Of a stretch of DNA of 64,000 nucleotides, positions 42,630 through 51,650 are shown piece after piece. The notes under the pieces were generated by a model. The model was given only the letters and a program-made list of their open reading frames with translations, did not search any database and had not been told where the DNA came from. The stretch spans positions 688,266-752,265 of the forward strand of contig NZ_KQ947985.1 of NCBI RefSeq assembly GCF_001513975.1. Direction: 5' to 3'. The translations under genes were made by a program, and so were the position numbers. Source of the DNA: Streptomyces curacoi (GTDB lineage: Bacteria; Actinomycetota; Actinomycetes; Streptomycetales; Streptomycetaceae). The stretch's first letter is position 1, and every line of letters begins with the position of its first letter.

Positions 42630-43342
42630 GAGGCGTCGCTGCCCTCGCCGTCGCCGCCCTTCGCGTCCCGGACGATCTCCAGCCGGAACCCGACCCCCCG
42701 AACCGCCTCGATCGTGATCGCCCCCGCCAGCTTCCGCCGCAGCGCCGCCACATGCACGTCCAGCGTCTTCGTCGGGCCGAACCAGTTGGCGTCCCAGACC
42801 GCCTCCATGATCTGCTCGCGCGACATCAGCGCCCCGGGCTCCTCGGTGAGGAAGGCCAGCAGGTCGTACTCCTTGGGCGCGAGGGACACCTCCTCGCCGT
42901 CCAGGCGGACCCGGGCCGCCTTGCGGTCGATGGTCAGGCGGGGGCCGTAGCGGTCCGGGCCGGCCTCGGCGGCGGCAGCGGGCGTACGGGGCTGCAGGCG
43001 GCGCATCACCGCTCGTATCCGCGCGATGACCTCGCGGACGCCGAACGGCTTGGACACGTAGTCGTCCGCACCGAGCTCCAGCCCGACCACCCGGTCCGTC
43101 TCGTCGCTGCGCGCGCTGATCACGATGATCGGCACGTCGCCGCGTTCGCGCAGCGCCTTGCAGACGTCGAGGCCGTCGGTGTCGGGCAGGCCGAGATCGA
43201 GGAGGACGACGTCGTAGGGGGCGTCGTGGCTCAGCGCCGCGGCACCCGTGGTGACCCATGCCACCTCGAAGCCGTAGCGCAGCAGGCCGCGCCGAAGCGA
43301 CTCGGCGACCGGTTCGTCGTCTTCCACCAGCAGTACGCGCAC
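42626..43342 (-). CDS. Response regulator, OmpR/PhoB family
   Basis: 238 residues from a GTG at 43342 (an upstream ATG adds 20 residues unlike the family). The receiver is VRVLLVEDDEPVAESLRRGL, VVLLDLGLPDTDG with the phosphoacceptor Asp, VISARSDETDRV and VSKPFGVREVIARI. The winged helix has VSLAPKEYDLLAFLTEEPGA and KTLDVHVAALRRKLAG. It is first in a two-gene operon. There is no clear ribosome-binding site, so leaderless translation is possible. The P450-CDPS operon points the same way from upstream, 88 bp away. Confidence 0.93.
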   Translation of the reverse strand: MRVLLVEDDEPVAESLRRGLLRYGFEVAWVTTGAAALSHDAPYDVVLLDLGLPDTDGLDVCKALRERGDVPIIVISARSDETDRVVGLELGADDYVSKPFGVREVIARIRAVMRRLQPRTPAAAAEAGPDRYGPRLTIDRKAARVRLDGEEVSLAPKEYDLLAFLTEEPGALMSREQIMEAVWDANWFGPTKTLDVHVAALRRKLAGAITIEAVRGVGFRLEIVRDAKGGDGEGSDAS

Positions 43343-43430
43343 ATGCGCACCATAGTGGTTGAACTTTAAAGACGTCCGGTCGCCGATCCTGATAGCGGTC
43401 AATGGCTGGACATAATGGGTTAAACCTCGG

Positions 43431-44618
43431 CTACCACATCACCGGCAGCCGCTCCGGGATCCGCTTCATGAACCCGGTCCGCCACACCAGCTGCTCGATC
43501 GGCACCGCCAGCCGCAGCCCGGGCATCCGCTCCAGCAGGGTGTCCAGGGCGATCTCGGCGTGCTTGCGGCCGAGCGCGGTGGCGGGGCAGTAGTGGCGGC
43601 CCCCGCCGAAGGACAGATGGGCGGTGGCGTTCTCGCGGCCGAGGTCGACCGTGTGCGGGTCGGGGAAGGCGGCCGGGTCGAAGTTGGCGCCCTCGACGAG
43701 GACCAGGACGAGGTCGCCCGCCCGCACCTCCACGTCGCCCAGCCGTACGTCCTCGGTCGCCAGCCTCGGCAGGCCGTCGCCGATGGACAGGTTGATCCGC
43801 AGCAGCTCGTCCACGGCCGCGGGGACCAGGGTGCGGTCGGCGAGGAGGCGGGCGTGCAGCTCGGGGTGCTGGATCAGCGACACCAGGGCCATGGCCAGGA
43901 AGCCCGAGGTGGAGATGACGCCCGCGCCGAACATCGTCACCCCGACCGTGGCGAGCATCTCGTCGGTGAGATGGGCGTAGTCGGGGTCCGCGCGCAGGGC
44001 GGCGAGCTCTCCCATCAGGCCCATCGTCGCCGGGTCGTCGAGCCGCTCGGTCATGTACGCGATGTCCCGGTCCCAGTTCAGCCGGGCGCCCGCGATCGGG
44101 CAGGCCGAGTTCATGAACGCGATGTCCAGACTCCGCATCAGCCGGGGCGCGTCCGCCAGCGGGATGCCGAGGATGCGGCAGTGCATGCCCGCCGAGTACG
44201 GGTCGGCGAAGCCGCCCCGCAGATCCACCGGCGCGCCCTCGCGGACCAGCCCGTCGACGAGCTCGGCGGCGTACGACCGCATCCACTCCGCCAGACCGGG
44301 GCTCTTCGGATTGAGCGCCTTCAGTACGGCCTTGCGCAGCCCGGCGCCGGTGATGTTCCCCATGTTGTTGACGACCTCGGGCGGGATCGTCAGCGCGTAC
44401 TGGCGGGGCACGCCCGGCGCCGAGGTGTCCTTCAGGCTGAAGCGCGGGTCTTCGAGGACCTGCTTGCACAGCTCGTACGACGACACGAGCCAGGCCTCGT
44501 CACCGGCGATGGTGCGCACCCGGCGCACGGGTGCGTTGGCGCGCAACTCCTCCACCTCGGCGGGGATTTGATCGCCGCGCCAGGAGAACGGGAAGTCGAT
44601 GAGGGCTTCAGTCTGCAT
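43431..44618 (-). CDS. Cytochrome P450 of the CDPS-associated type
   Basis: 395 residues. ExxR is EL-LR at 271-274 and the heme loop [15 protein letters not shown] has Cys344. The I-helix segment [11 protein letters not shown] (230-240) lacks the usual acid-Thr pair, having Ile-Ser-Thr instead, as I recall for P450s that couple diketopiperazine radicals. The C-terminus [22 protein letters not shown] also matches that group. The start at 44618 lies inside the upstream cyclodipeptide synthase gene (11-bp overlap), so the two are translated together. Likely role: oxidative coupling, dimerisation or nucleobase linkage of the cyclodipeptide. The electron donor is not local. Confidence 0.9.
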   Translation of the reverse strand: MQTEALIDFPFSWRGDQIPAEVEELRANAPVRRVRTIAGDEAWLVSSYELCKQVLEDPRFSLKDTSAPGVPRQYALTIPPEVVNNMGNITGAGLRKAVLKALNPKSPGLAEWMRSYAAELVDGLVREGAPVDLRGGFADPYSAGMHCRILGIPLADAPRLMRSLDIAFMNSACPIAGARLNWDRDIAYMTERLDDPATMGLMGELAALRADPDYAHLTDEMLATVGVTMFGAGVISTSGFLAMALVSLIQHPELHARLLADRTLVPAAVDELLRINLSIGDGLPRLATEDVRLGDVEVRAGDLVLVLVEGANFDPAAFPDPHTVDLGRENATAHLSFGGGRHYCPATALGRKHAEIALDTLLERMPGLRLAVPIEQLVWRTGFMKRIPERLPVMW

Positions 44619-45360
44619 CGGTGGTCCCCTCGGCCGGAGTGACGATGGCGTGGCCCTGGTTGCGGGAGGCGCGCAGGCCGGCGCCGCGGGCGTAGAGCAG
44701 CTCGGCCATCGGCAGCAGCTGGTGGTAGCAGTTGAGGGAGGAGGGGACGTCGAGGATGGCGGGGGTGTCCAGGAAGAGGGGTGCCTCGGCGCAGACGTAG
44801 GCGAGGCAGACCTCGCGCTGGGCGTCGGTCGCGCGCCCCGCCCGGCCGGCCAGGAAGGAGTCCACGAGTTTCTCGCAGGTCGCGTGGAACGCGCCGTCGG
44901 TGGCGAGCCGGGCCTGGAGGTGGTCGTGGATCTCGCGGTACGCCGGGTTGCCGTGGAAGTCGGACATGGCGTGGGCGCGCAGCCGCGTGCCGTCGGGGTC
45001 CACCGCCTGGACGGCGCCCAGCACCTTGGCGCGCACGCCGCGCAGGTTCTTCACCGCCTTGCGGCGCGCGTCGTCGGGCGGATAGCCGGACGCCGCGTAC
45101 ATCTCGGCCACGTACAGGTCGGTGTAGACGAAGTCCACCCGCTCGAACAGGGCGAGGCCCCAGCGGGCGAGGTCGTGGACGCGGCGGGCGGAGAAATAGC
45201 TGTTGCCCGGGGAGACCCCGATGACGGCGTGGTCGCCGGCGGCGCGGATGACCTCGCAGTGCGGAGTGAAGGGCTGGACATCGAAGAGGCCGGCCGGAGA
45301 ATCGGCCTCGGTATCGGCCCGGGTGACGTGCTGGATCTCTGGAACGGTCACAGTCGTCAA
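44608..45360 (-). CDS. tRNA-dependent cyclodipeptide synthase, NYH subfamily
   Basis: 250 residues, the length of AlbC-type enzymes, which use two aminoacyl-tRNAs to form a diketopiperazine. [10 protein letters not shown] holds the catalytic Ser50 and Asn53; [11 protein letters not shown] holds Tyr188 and Glu192; CYH at 211-213 holds the Tyr-His pair that, with Asn53, defines the NYH subfamily. The position matching AlbC Leu200 appears to be Asn210, so the second pocket may accept a different residue. The start is TTG at 45360 with only AAGGA about 11 bases upstream; GTG at 45351 is an alternative. A promoter is visible at 45430-45459. The amino acids used cannot be read by eye. Confidence 0.93.
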   Translation of the reverse strand: MTTVTVPEIQHVTRADTEADSPAGLFDVQPFTPHCEVIRAAGDHAVIGVSPGNSYFSARRVHDLARWGLALFERVDFVYTDLYVAEMYAASGYPPDDARRKAVKNLRGVRAKVLGAVQAVDPDGTRLRAHAMSDFHGNPAYREIHDHLQARLATDGAFHATCEKLVDSFLAGRAGRATDAQREVCLAYVCAEAPLFLDTPAILDVPSSLNCYHQLLPMAELLYARGAGLRASRNQGHAIVTPAEGTTDAD

Positions 45361-45429
45361 AGGAGGAGAGTCCTTCGCGTCGCTAGTCCCGATGGAGCCT
45401 TGTGCTCCTGGTGTGGCGACGACGACGCG

Positions 45430-45459
45430 AAGTTAGCGGTCGACTACGCAGAGCGTCAA
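45430..45459 (-). promoter_or_regulatory. Promoter of the CDPS-P450 operon
   Basis: On the minus strand TTGACG (45454-45459) and TAACTT (45430-45435) are 18 bp apart, close to the housekeeping HrdB pattern. The leader to the TTG start is about 60 bases and can form an AGGAGC/GCTCC hairpin near 45394-45410. Confidence 0.6.
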
Positions 45460-45505
45460 TGGCGGAGCCGGGCGGTCCCGTGCGCGGTCCTCACCAGGGC
45501 GGTCG

Positions 45506-45754
45506 TCAGACGACGGGGGAGAGGACGTTCGGGAGCCGAAGGAGGTCCGCGCCATCGGCGCCCACGTGGATGGCGCCGTTCGCGGCCGTGTAGAGCGTCC
45601 CTCCCAGAAGGTCGACGTGAATTTCAGCGTGGGCCGGGGCCGCCGGCGTCGCCGCGCCCGCAGTGAGCTCGCCCGACAAGCACGCGGCCGTGGGGGGTGC
45701 GGTGGTGAAGAGGTCCCAGTCGGAGGCAGGGGCGCCCGGCGCACGCTCTCGCAT
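45506..45754 (-). CDS. Possible small hypothetical protein
   Basis: 82 residues, with SDWDLFTTAPPTAACLSGEL and AEIHVDLLGGTLYTAANGAI blocks and a DLLRLPNVLSP end. Third codon positions are strongly G/C and the composition is protein-like, unlike random frames in spacers. There is no good ribosome-binding site, and the true start could be a GTG upstream. It may also be the tail of a decayed gene. No family recognised. It lies between the CDPS promoter and ask. Confidence 0.4.
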   Translation of the reverse strand: MRERAPGAPASDWDLFTTAPPTAACLSGELTAGAATPAAPAHAEIHVDLLGGTLYTAANGAIHVGADGADLLRLPNVLSPVV

Positions 45755-45920
45755 GCCGGGGTGCGGGCCCCAGTGACCTGCACCACTTCCCCGTATGCAC
45801 TGCCGTCCACCGGGCAGGGACCACCCCGAGCGAACGAATCTCACCATCTGGGAACCCCAAGGTCGTTTTCGGGCGCTCGTTAGACTGAGCCGACACACAC
45901 GGACTGAGCGAGGAGCGCAC

Positions 45921-47213
45921 GTGGGCCTTGTCGTGCAGAAGTACGGAGGCTCCTCCGTAGCCGATGCCGAAGGCATCAAGCGCGTCGCCAAGCGGATCGT
46001 GGAAGCCAAGAAGAACGGCCACCAGGTGGTCGCCGTGGTTTCCGCGATGGGCGACACGACGGACGAGCTGATCGATCTCGCCGAGCAGGTATCCCCGATG
46101 CCTGCCGGGCGCGAGCTCGACATGCTGCTGACCGCCGGAGAGCGGATCTCCATGGCCCTGCTGGCCATGGCGATCAAAAACCTGGGCCACAGCGCCCAGT
46201 CGTTCACCGGCTCCCAGGCAGGTGTCATCACCGACTCGGTCCACAACAAAGCCCGGATCATCGATGTGACGCCGGGCCGGATCCGTGACTCGCTGGACGA
46301 GGGCAACATCGCCATCGTCGCCGGGTTCCAGGGTGTGAGCCAGGACTCCAAGGACATCACCACGCTGGGGCGTGGCGGGTCGGACACCACCGCTGTCGCG
46401 CTGGCCGCCGCCCTCGACGCCGAGGTGTGCGAGATCTACACCGACGTCGACGGCGTGTTCACCGCCGACCCGCGCGTGGTGAAGAAGGCGAAGAAGATCG
46501 ACTGGATCTCCTTCGAGGACATGCTGGAGCTGGCCAGCTCCGGCTCGAAGGTGCTGCTCCACCGCTGTGTGGAGTACGCCCGCCGCTACAACATCCCGAT
46601 CCATGTCCGGTCCAGCTTCAGCGGGCTTCAGGGCACGTGGGTCAGCAGCGAGCCACTCGTTCGAAAGACGCAGCAGCAAGGGGACAAGCAGGTGGAGCAG
46701 GCCATCATCTCCGGTGTCGCGCACGACACCTCCGAGGCCAAGATCACCGTCGTCGGTGTGCCGGACAAGCCGGGCGAGGCCGCCGCGATCTTCCGCACGA
46801 TCTCCGACGCCGAGATCAACATCGACATGATCGTGCAGAACGTGTCCGCCGCCTCCACCGGGCTGACGGACATCTCCTTCACGCTCCCCAAGGCCGAGGG
46901 CCGCAAGGCCATCGACGCCCTGGAGAAGAACAAGAGCGGCATCGGCTTCGACTCGCTGCGCTACGACGACCAGATCGGGAAGATCTCGCTGGTCGGCGCC
47001 GGTATGAAGACCAACCCGGGTGTCACGGCCGACTTCTTCACGGCCCTGTCCGACGCGGGCGTGAACATCGAGCTGATCTCGACCTCCGAGATCCGCATCT
47101 CGGTCGTCACCCGCGCCGACGACGTCAACGAGGCCGTGCGCGCCGTGCACACCGCCTTCGGTCTCGACTCCGACAGCGACGAGGCTGTCGTGTACGGAGG
47201 CACCGGGCGATGA
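45921..47213 (+). CDS. ask: Aspartokinase (alpha subunit)
   Basis: Phosphorylates aspartate, the entry to lysine, threonine, methionine and diaminopimelate. 430 residues. [16 protein letters not shown] is the first signature, [16 protein letters not shown] the aspartate site, [16 protein letters not shown] the kinase loop. Two ACT domains follow residue 260 ([39 protein letters not shown]), usual for feedback control by lysine plus threonine. The start is GTG after GAGGAGC. The 4-bp overlap with asd makes an operon. The gene also carries an internal start for a beta subunit. Confidence 0.96.
   Translation: MGLVVQKYGGSSVADAEGIKRVAKRIVEAKKNGHQVVAVVSAMGDTTDELIDLAEQVSPMPAGRELDMLLTAGERISMALLAMAIKNLGHSAQSFTGSQAGVITDSVHNKARIIDVTPGRIRDSLDEGNIAIVAGFQGVSQDSKDITTLGRGGSDTTAVALAAALDAEVCEIYTDVDGVFTADPRVVKKAKKIDWISFEDMLELASSGSKVLLHRCVEYARRYNIPIHVRSSFSGLQGTWVSSEPLVRKTQQQGDKQVEQAIISGVAHDTSEAKITVVGVPDKPGEAAAIFRTISDAEINIDMIVQNVSAASTGLTDISFTLPKAEGRKAIDALEKNKSGIGFDSLRYDDQIGKISLVGAGMKTNPGVTADFFTALSDAGVNIELISTSEIRISVVTRADDVNEAVRAVHTAFGLDSDSDEAVVYGGTGR
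46692..47213 (+). CDS. ask: Aspartokinase beta subunit from an internal start
   Basis: An in-frame GTG at 46692 is preceded at 8 bases by AAGGGGA. The product [20 protein letters not shown] onwards (173 residues) begins exactly where the corynebacterial beta subunit does and contains both ACT domains. In known cases alpha and beta form an alpha2-beta2 regulated enzyme. Initiation here is inferred from position and ribosome-binding site. Confidence 0.7.
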   Translation: MEQAIISGVAHDTSEAKITVVGVPDKPGEAAAIFRTISDAEINIDMIVQNVSAASTGLTDISFTLPKAEGRKAIDALEKNKSGIGFDSLRYDDQIGKISLVGAGMKTNPGVTADFFTALSDAGVNIELISTSEIRISVVTRADDVNEAVRAVHTAFGLDSDSDEAVVYGGTGR

Positions 47214-48262
47214 CTCGTCGACCGACGCTCGCGGTCGTGGGAGCGACCGGAGCCGTCGGCACGGTCATGCTCCAGATCCTGTCCCAGCGCGCGGACATCT
47301 GGGGCGAGATCCGTCTGATCGCCTCACCGCGCTCGGCCGGCCGCAAGCTGGCCGTGCGCGGCGAGGAGGACGAGGTGGTGGCGCTCACCGAGGAGGCCTT
47401 CGCCGGGGTCGACATCGCGATGTTCGACGTACCGGACGACGTGGCCGCCCGCTGGGCGCCGATCGCCGCCGCCAAGGGCGCGGTGGTGGTGGACAATTCG
47501 GGCGCCTTCCGGATGGACCCGGATGTGCCCCTGGTCGTCCCCGAGGTCAATCCGCACGCGGTGCGGATGCGGCCGCGCGGGATCGTCGCCAACCCCAACT
47601 GCACGACCCTGTCCATGATCGTGGCCCTGGGCGCGCTGCACGCCGAGTTCGGGCTGCGCGAGCTGGTGGTGTCCTCGTACCAGGCGGTGAGTGGCGCCGG
47701 ACGCGCCGGGGTCGAGACGCTCCGGCAGCAGCTGTCCCTGGTCGCCGGTACGGACCTGGGGACCAGCCCCGGGGACGTACGGCGGGCCATCGGCGAGAAC
47801 ACCGGGCCGTTCCCGGAGCCGGTCGCGCTCAACGTCGTGCCGTGGGCCGGGTCGCTGCGTGCGGACGGCTGGTCGTCGGAGGAGATGAAGGTGCGGGGCG
47901 AGTCCCGCAAGATCCTCGGGCTGCCGCAGCTGCCGGTCGCGGTGACCTGTGTGCGGGTGCCGGTGCTGACCGGGCACTCGCTGACCGTGCACGCCCGCTT
48001 CGAGGGTGAGGTCACGGTCGCCAAGGCGCGCGAGATCCTGGCCACGGCGCCGGGGGTCGTGCTGTACGACGACCCGGAGGCGGGCGAGTTCCCGACGCCC
48101 GCCGATGTGGTGGGCACGGATCCGACCTGGGTCGGGCGGGTGCGGCGCGCGCTCGACGATCCGACGGCGCTCGAACTCTTCGTGTGCGGGGACAATCTAC
48201 GCAAGGGCGCGGCGCTCAACACCGCGCAGATCGCGGAGCTCGTGGCGGCGGAGTTCCTGTGA
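47210..48262 (+). CDS. asd: Aspartate-semialdehyde dehydrogenase
   Basis: NADPH-dependent reduction of aspartyl phosphate to the semialdehyde, the second step after Ask. 350 residues. [18 protein letters not shown] is the cofactor loop, [21 protein letters not shown] near 96 the phosphate site, and [16 protein letters not shown] near 128 holds the active-site cysteine. Late [17 protein letters not shown] has the conserved His. It overlaps ask by ATGA. Two terminators follow. Confidence 0.96.
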   Translation: MTRRPTLAVVGATGAVGTVMLQILSQRADIWGEIRLIASPRSAGRKLAVRGEEDEVVALTEEAFAGVDIAMFDVPDDVAARWAPIAAAKGAVVVDNSGAFRMDPDVPLVVPEVNPHAVRMRPRGIVANPNCTTLSMIVALGALHAEFGLRELVVSSYQAVSGAGRAGVETLRQQLSLVAGTDLGTSPGDVRRAIGENTGPFPEPVALNVVPWAGSLRADGWSSEEMKVRGESRKILGLPQLPVAVTCVRVPVLTGHSLTVHARFEGEVTVAKAREILATAPGVVLYDDPEAGEFPTPADVVGTDPTWVGRVRRALDDPTALELFVCGDNLRKGAALNTAQIAELVAAEFL

Positions 48263-48387
48263 GACCCCCCGCGGTGCCGGAAAACACCTGGGCCCTGTCC
48301 GAATCGTTTGTAGGATCTGTGGGACCAGTGTGAGCCGAACGATGGTCCGGACCACTTGAACCGGGTCCGGCGGCAGCCGAAGATTTT

Positions 48388-48423
48388 CTCCCCGCCCTCT
48401 GCAACCGCTTGCAGGGCGGGGAG
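48388..48423 (+). terminator. First terminator after asd
   Basis: CTCCCCGCC and GGCGGGGAG (48415-48423) form the outer stem, with CTGCAA and TTGCAG nested inside after a two-base bulge. It starts 126 bp after the asd stop. Confidence 0.85.
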
Positions 48424-48467
48424 CGTCTTTGCGGTCGCCCTTATGGGGCGGGAAGACGCGTTTTTTT
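48423..48467 (+). terminator. Second terminator with a run of seven T
   Basis: GCGTCTT (48423-48429) pairs with AAGACGC (48453-48459), with an inner CGCCC/GGGCG stem, and is followed by GTTTTTTT. A classic Rho-independent terminator with a T tract is rare in such a G+C-rich genome. It shares a base with the first terminator. Confidence 0.85.
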
Positions 48468-48468
48468 C

Positions 48469-48506
48469 TGGCGTGGGGACGCCATGGGCAGGGCGTGGGG
48501 ACGCCC
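48469..48506 (+). other. Two tandem G-loop hairpins with a compensatory pair
   Basis: TGGCGT-GGGG-ACGCCA (48469-48484) and GGGCGT-GGGG-ACGCCC (48491-48506) have the same stem and loop. Their outermost pair differs, T-A in one and G-C in the other, keeping the pairing. They lie directly after the T tract and 157 bp before the sigma factor start. A role as an RNA element or protein site is open. Confidence 0.45.
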
Positions 48507-48662
48507 GTTCATATGGGACATAAGGGAAGAGCGGGTAGGCATGTGGGCGTTTGACGCACTGTCGGCTGTGCTGCCTGGCACGAGAGGGTCGGCTGCTGGG
48601 ACTGGCGCAAAAGTGACGTCCGGCACGTACAACCCTCCAGGGGGGACGCGTGTCCAACAGGC

Positions 48663-49343
48663 GTGGCAGAGGTACTCGACTTCAGCGCGGCGACCCGCGG
48701 CACGGCCCTACGGCCGCCCCGCCGGCCCGTTCGATCACGCATGCCCGGCGCGCCCGGCGGCATGCCGGTGATCGCGCCCATGCCCGCAGCGCGGCCCGCC
48801 CGCATTCCCAGTCAGCGTGACGGTGCCGACGCCGAGAGCACCGCGGCGGCCGGTACGACCGTCGATCACCTCACCGAGACCTACCGGGCCCACTACCGCT
48901 CGCTGCTGGGTCTCGCAGCCCTCCTCCTCGACGACACCGCCTCCTGCGAGGACGTCGTCCAGGAAGCGTTCATCCGCGTCCACTCCGCGCGCAAGCGCGT
49001 CCGTGACCCGGAGAAGACGCTGGCGTATCTGCGCCAGACCGTCGTCAACCTGTCCCGCTCCGCCCTGCGCCGCCGGATACTGGGTCTGAAGCTGCTGTCC
49101 AAGCCGATGCCCGACATGGCGAGCGCGGAGGAGGGGGCGTACGACCAGCTGGAGCGCGACTCGCTGATCCGGGCGATGAAGGGCCTGCAGCGCCGGCAGC
49201 GCGAGGTGCTGGTCCTCAGGTATTTCGCGGACATGACGGAGGCTCAGGTCGCCGAGACGCTCGGCATCTCGCTGGGCTCCGTGAAGGCGTACGGCTCGCG
49301 CGGCATCGCGGCGCTGCGGGTCGCCATGGAGGCGCCGGCATGA
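48663..49343 (+). CDS. ECF-type RNA polymerase sigma factor (SigE family)
   Basis: 226 residues from GTG. The first 60 are a Pro/Arg/Ala-rich extension. Sigma2 follows: HYRSLLGLAALLLDDTASCEDVVQEAFIRVHSARKR, read in parts, with the -10-recognising segment TLAYLRQTVVNLSRSALRR. Sigma4 is LQRRQREVLVLRYFADMTEAQVAETLGISLGSVKAYGSRGIAAL, in parts (residues 168-215). The next gene, overlapping by 4 bp, encodes a membrane protein placed like an anti-sigma or effector. Targets are unknown. Confidence 0.9.
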   Translation: MAEVLDFSAATRGTALRPPRRPVRSRMPGAPGGMPVIAPMPAARPARIPSQRDGADAESTAAAGTTVDHLTETYRAHYRSLLGLAALLLDDTASCEDVVQEAFIRVHSARKRVRDPEKTLAYLRQTVVNLSRSALRRRILGLKLLSKPMPDMASAEEGAYDQLERDSLIRAMKGLQRRQREVLVLRYFADMTEAQVAETLGISLGSVKAYGSRGIAALRVAMEAPA

Positions 49344-50503
49344 GCGAGGACCATGAGGGGCGGCGTCAGCTGCACGTCCCCCACGAGCCCTATGAATGGC
49401 GAGAGCCGACGGGGCGTCCGGACAAGCAAGAGCCGAAGCAATCGCACGCTGGGAACGGAACTGTGAACCACGGCCCCGACGACCAGGGCCCCGAGGGGCT
49501 CGACTCGGACGAGCTGGCACTGCGCCGCATACTGCACCAGGCGGTCGAGGAGATCGAACCGCGTGACGGCACGCTGGACCATCTGCGGCGGGCGGTGCCC
49601 GCACGGCGGGCGCGCAAGCGGCAGGCGCTCGTCGGCGCGGCGGCCGCGGTGCTGTTCCTCGGCACCGCCGTTCCGGCCCTGGTGCACGTCTCCAACTCCA
49701 CCGGCTCCAGCGTCAACTCCGAGTACGCCGGCCACGGCGAGCAGGCGCAGGGCGGGGCCGGTCAGGGCAAGGAGACCGAGGGCGGCGAGAGCACGTCCGG
49801 CGGTTCCTCGGGCAAGACCGAGGACAAGGGCAAGGGCAGCGAGAAGGAGAAGGACGAGGACACCGGCGCCGGTACCGGCAGCGGCACCGGAGGTTCCGAC
49901 GACCCCTCGGCGGCCGGCCCGGCAGACGTCACCCCGTGCACCGCCGACCAGCTCGGCACGTCAGGCGGGACCACCGCCGCCCCCGACTCGTCCGGCACGG
50001 TGTACGGCACCTTCCGCTTCAGCAACATCTCCGCCACCGACTGCACGGTGAGCAGCCCCGGCGGGGTGAACTTCATCACAGCGGGAGCGGCGGACTCCAC
50101 CAAGATCACCACGTCCCGCCATGTCGGCGGCGACGCGGCGGCCGGTCTGCCCGATCCCTCCCAGGAACTCACCTCGCTCGTCCTCAAGCCGGGCGCCGCG
50201 TACGAGGTGAGGTTCGCCTGGATCCCCTCGGAGACCTGCCCCACGACGACCGACCCCACCGAGGGCCCCGACGACCCCACACCCACCCCGACCCCGACCG
50301 AGAACCCCACCGGCACTACGGAGGGCACGTCCACGGGCGGTGACACAGGCACCTCCACCCAGCTGATGTCGCAGGACACCACGGCGGACGGAAGCGTCAC
50401 GGTCACCAACACGGCGGAGGCGGGAGCCCCGACGGCCACGGCGTTGGTGTCCAACGCGTGCGCGGGGATCATCTACTACACGGGCGTGCTGGCCGGGGCG
50501 TAG
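49340..50503 (+). CDS. Membrane protein co-encoded with the sigma factor
   Basis: 387 residues. A cytoplasmic part of about 95 residues, including LDSDELALRRILHQAVEEIEP and LRRAVPARRARKRQ, precedes one membrane helix ALVGAAAAVLFLGTAVPALV (near 96-115). The outside part has a charged Gly/Ser/Lys/Glu linker and a beta domain with three or four cysteines (VTPCTADQ, TDCTVSS, ETCPTT, NACAG). There is no zinc-binding anti-sigma motif, so it could be a non-canonical anti-sigma or a surface effector of the sigma regulon. The 4-bp overlap implies coupling. Confidence 0.75.
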   Translation: MSEDHEGRRQLHVPHEPYEWREPTGRPDKQEPKQSHAGNGTVNHGPDDQGPEGLDSDELALRRILHQAVEEIEPRDGTLDHLRRAVPARRARKRQALVGAAAAVLFLGTAVPALVHVSNSTGSSVNSEYAGHGEQAQGGAGQGKETEGGESTSGGSSGKTEDKGKGSEKEKDEDTGAGTGSGTGGSDDPSAAGPADVTPCTADQLGTSGGTTAAPDSSGTVYGTFRFSNISATDCTVSSPGGVNFITAGAADSTKITTSRHVGGDAAAGLPDPSQELTSLVLKPGAAYEVRFAWIPSETCPTTTDPTEGPDDPTPTPTPTENPTGTTEGTSTGGDTGTSTQLMSQDTTADGSVTVTNTAEAGAPTATALVSNACAGIIYYTGVLAGA

Positions 50504-50698
50504 CAGCGGGGCTTGACGGTCGTTCCCATGCGCGACACAGCGTGGCCGGCCCTCACGGGCCCGGCCGGGGCGGGGGAGCGCACTCGGCCGGGAGAGCGCG
50601 GGCCGAGCGGTACGGCGCTGAGCACCCCGGCACCGTGCCGGCGCCGGGCACACGGGCCCCGGCAGCCGCAGGCACCGGGCGCCGCGCAAACCTCCGCT

Positions 50699-51538
50699 CT
50701 AGGCGTTCGCCTTCTCCTGTGCCGGTCCCTCGCTCGGCTGCTCCCCGGTCTGCTGTGGGGCGCCCCCGTCGGCCGCTCCGTCCGGTACCAGGCCCAGCTC
50801 GGCGTCCCGGACGAACTCCACCTCGCGGCGGAACAGGCGGAACCACATGAAGACCACGAAGCCCGCGAAGACGAACCACTCGCCGGTGTAGCCGAGGTTC
50901 TGGAACGCCTTCAGGTCGAGGCCGGTGTCCTGGGGAGTGGTCGCCGGGACGGGCTTCATGGCGGAGTCGGCCTTGTTGAGGGTGACCCAGGCGTCGTAGA
51001 CGTCGTACGGCACGAGGTTCACCAGCGACGCCGCGCTGATCGCCGCGGTCTGCCCGGACGGCAGGCCGCCCTGCGCGGGCACGCCGTTCTCGCCGGGCAT
51101 CTCGGACGCCTGGAGCACGCCGGTGATCGTGACCTCGCCGGTGGGCGCGGCGGGGGCCTCGGCCCGGTCGGCGTCGCCGGGGAGCCAGCCGCGTACGACC
51201 GGCAGGGCCTTGCCGTCGTCGGTGCGCAGCAGCGTCAGGACGTAGTAGCCCCGCTTGCCGTCCAGCTCCCGGTCCGGCACCAGCAGCTGCTTGCCGTACC
51301 GCCCGCTCGCGGTGGCCTGCCTGCCCACCGTCGCCTTGTCGACGGGCAGCAGCTCGGTGAGCGGACGGGCCGCCTCCCGCTTGTTCTCCGCGGCCTGCGC
51401 ACCGGCGCTGCGATGGTCCTCGACCCGCGCCTCGAACCGGCTCAGCTGCCACGACCCCATGAAGACGCAGAAGGGGATGGCCAGCAGCACGAAGACGTTG
51501 ATCCCCCACCAACGGGGCGTCAGCAGAAACCGGTACAC
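50699..51538 (-). CDS. SURF1 family protein
   Basis: 279 residues from a GTG at 51538 (VYRFLLTPRWWG); a GTG at 51598 would add 20 residues, and ribosome-binding sites are weak for both. Two membrane helices, INVFVLLAIPFCVFMGSWQL near the start and WFVFAGFVVFMWF near residue 235, flank an exposed domain with GKRGYYVLTLLRT and VVRGWLPGD, the usual SURF1 pattern. SURF1 assists assembly of heme-copper oxidase subunit I. No oxidase genes are in the window. Confidence 0.88.
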   Translation of the reverse strand: MYRFLLTPRWWGINVFVLLAIPFCVFMGSWQLSRFEARVEDHRSAGAQAAENKREAARPLTELLPVDKATVGRQATASGRYGKQLLVPDRELDGKRGYYVLTLLRTDDGKALPVVRGWLPGDADRAEAPAAPTGEVTITGVLQASEMPGENGVPAQGGLPSGQTAAISAASLVNLVPYDVYDAWVTLNKADSAMKPVPATTPQDTGLDLKAFQNLGYTGEWFVFAGFVVFMWFRLFRREVEFVRDAELGLVPDGAADGGAPQQTGEQPSEGPAQEKANA

Positions 51539-51650
51539 GCCTTCAACGGTACGGGGCTCCTGCGGAGGGCCGGGCCGCGGGGTCCCGAAGTTATCCACAG
51601 GCTGGGGACCTGGCCAGCGAATTGTCGGCCGGGCCAGGCACTATGGGGCC

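Noticed and set aside
51591..51599. DnaA box (TTATCCACA)
   Set aside because: It is a single box in a gene-start region with no cluster, so an origin is not supported.
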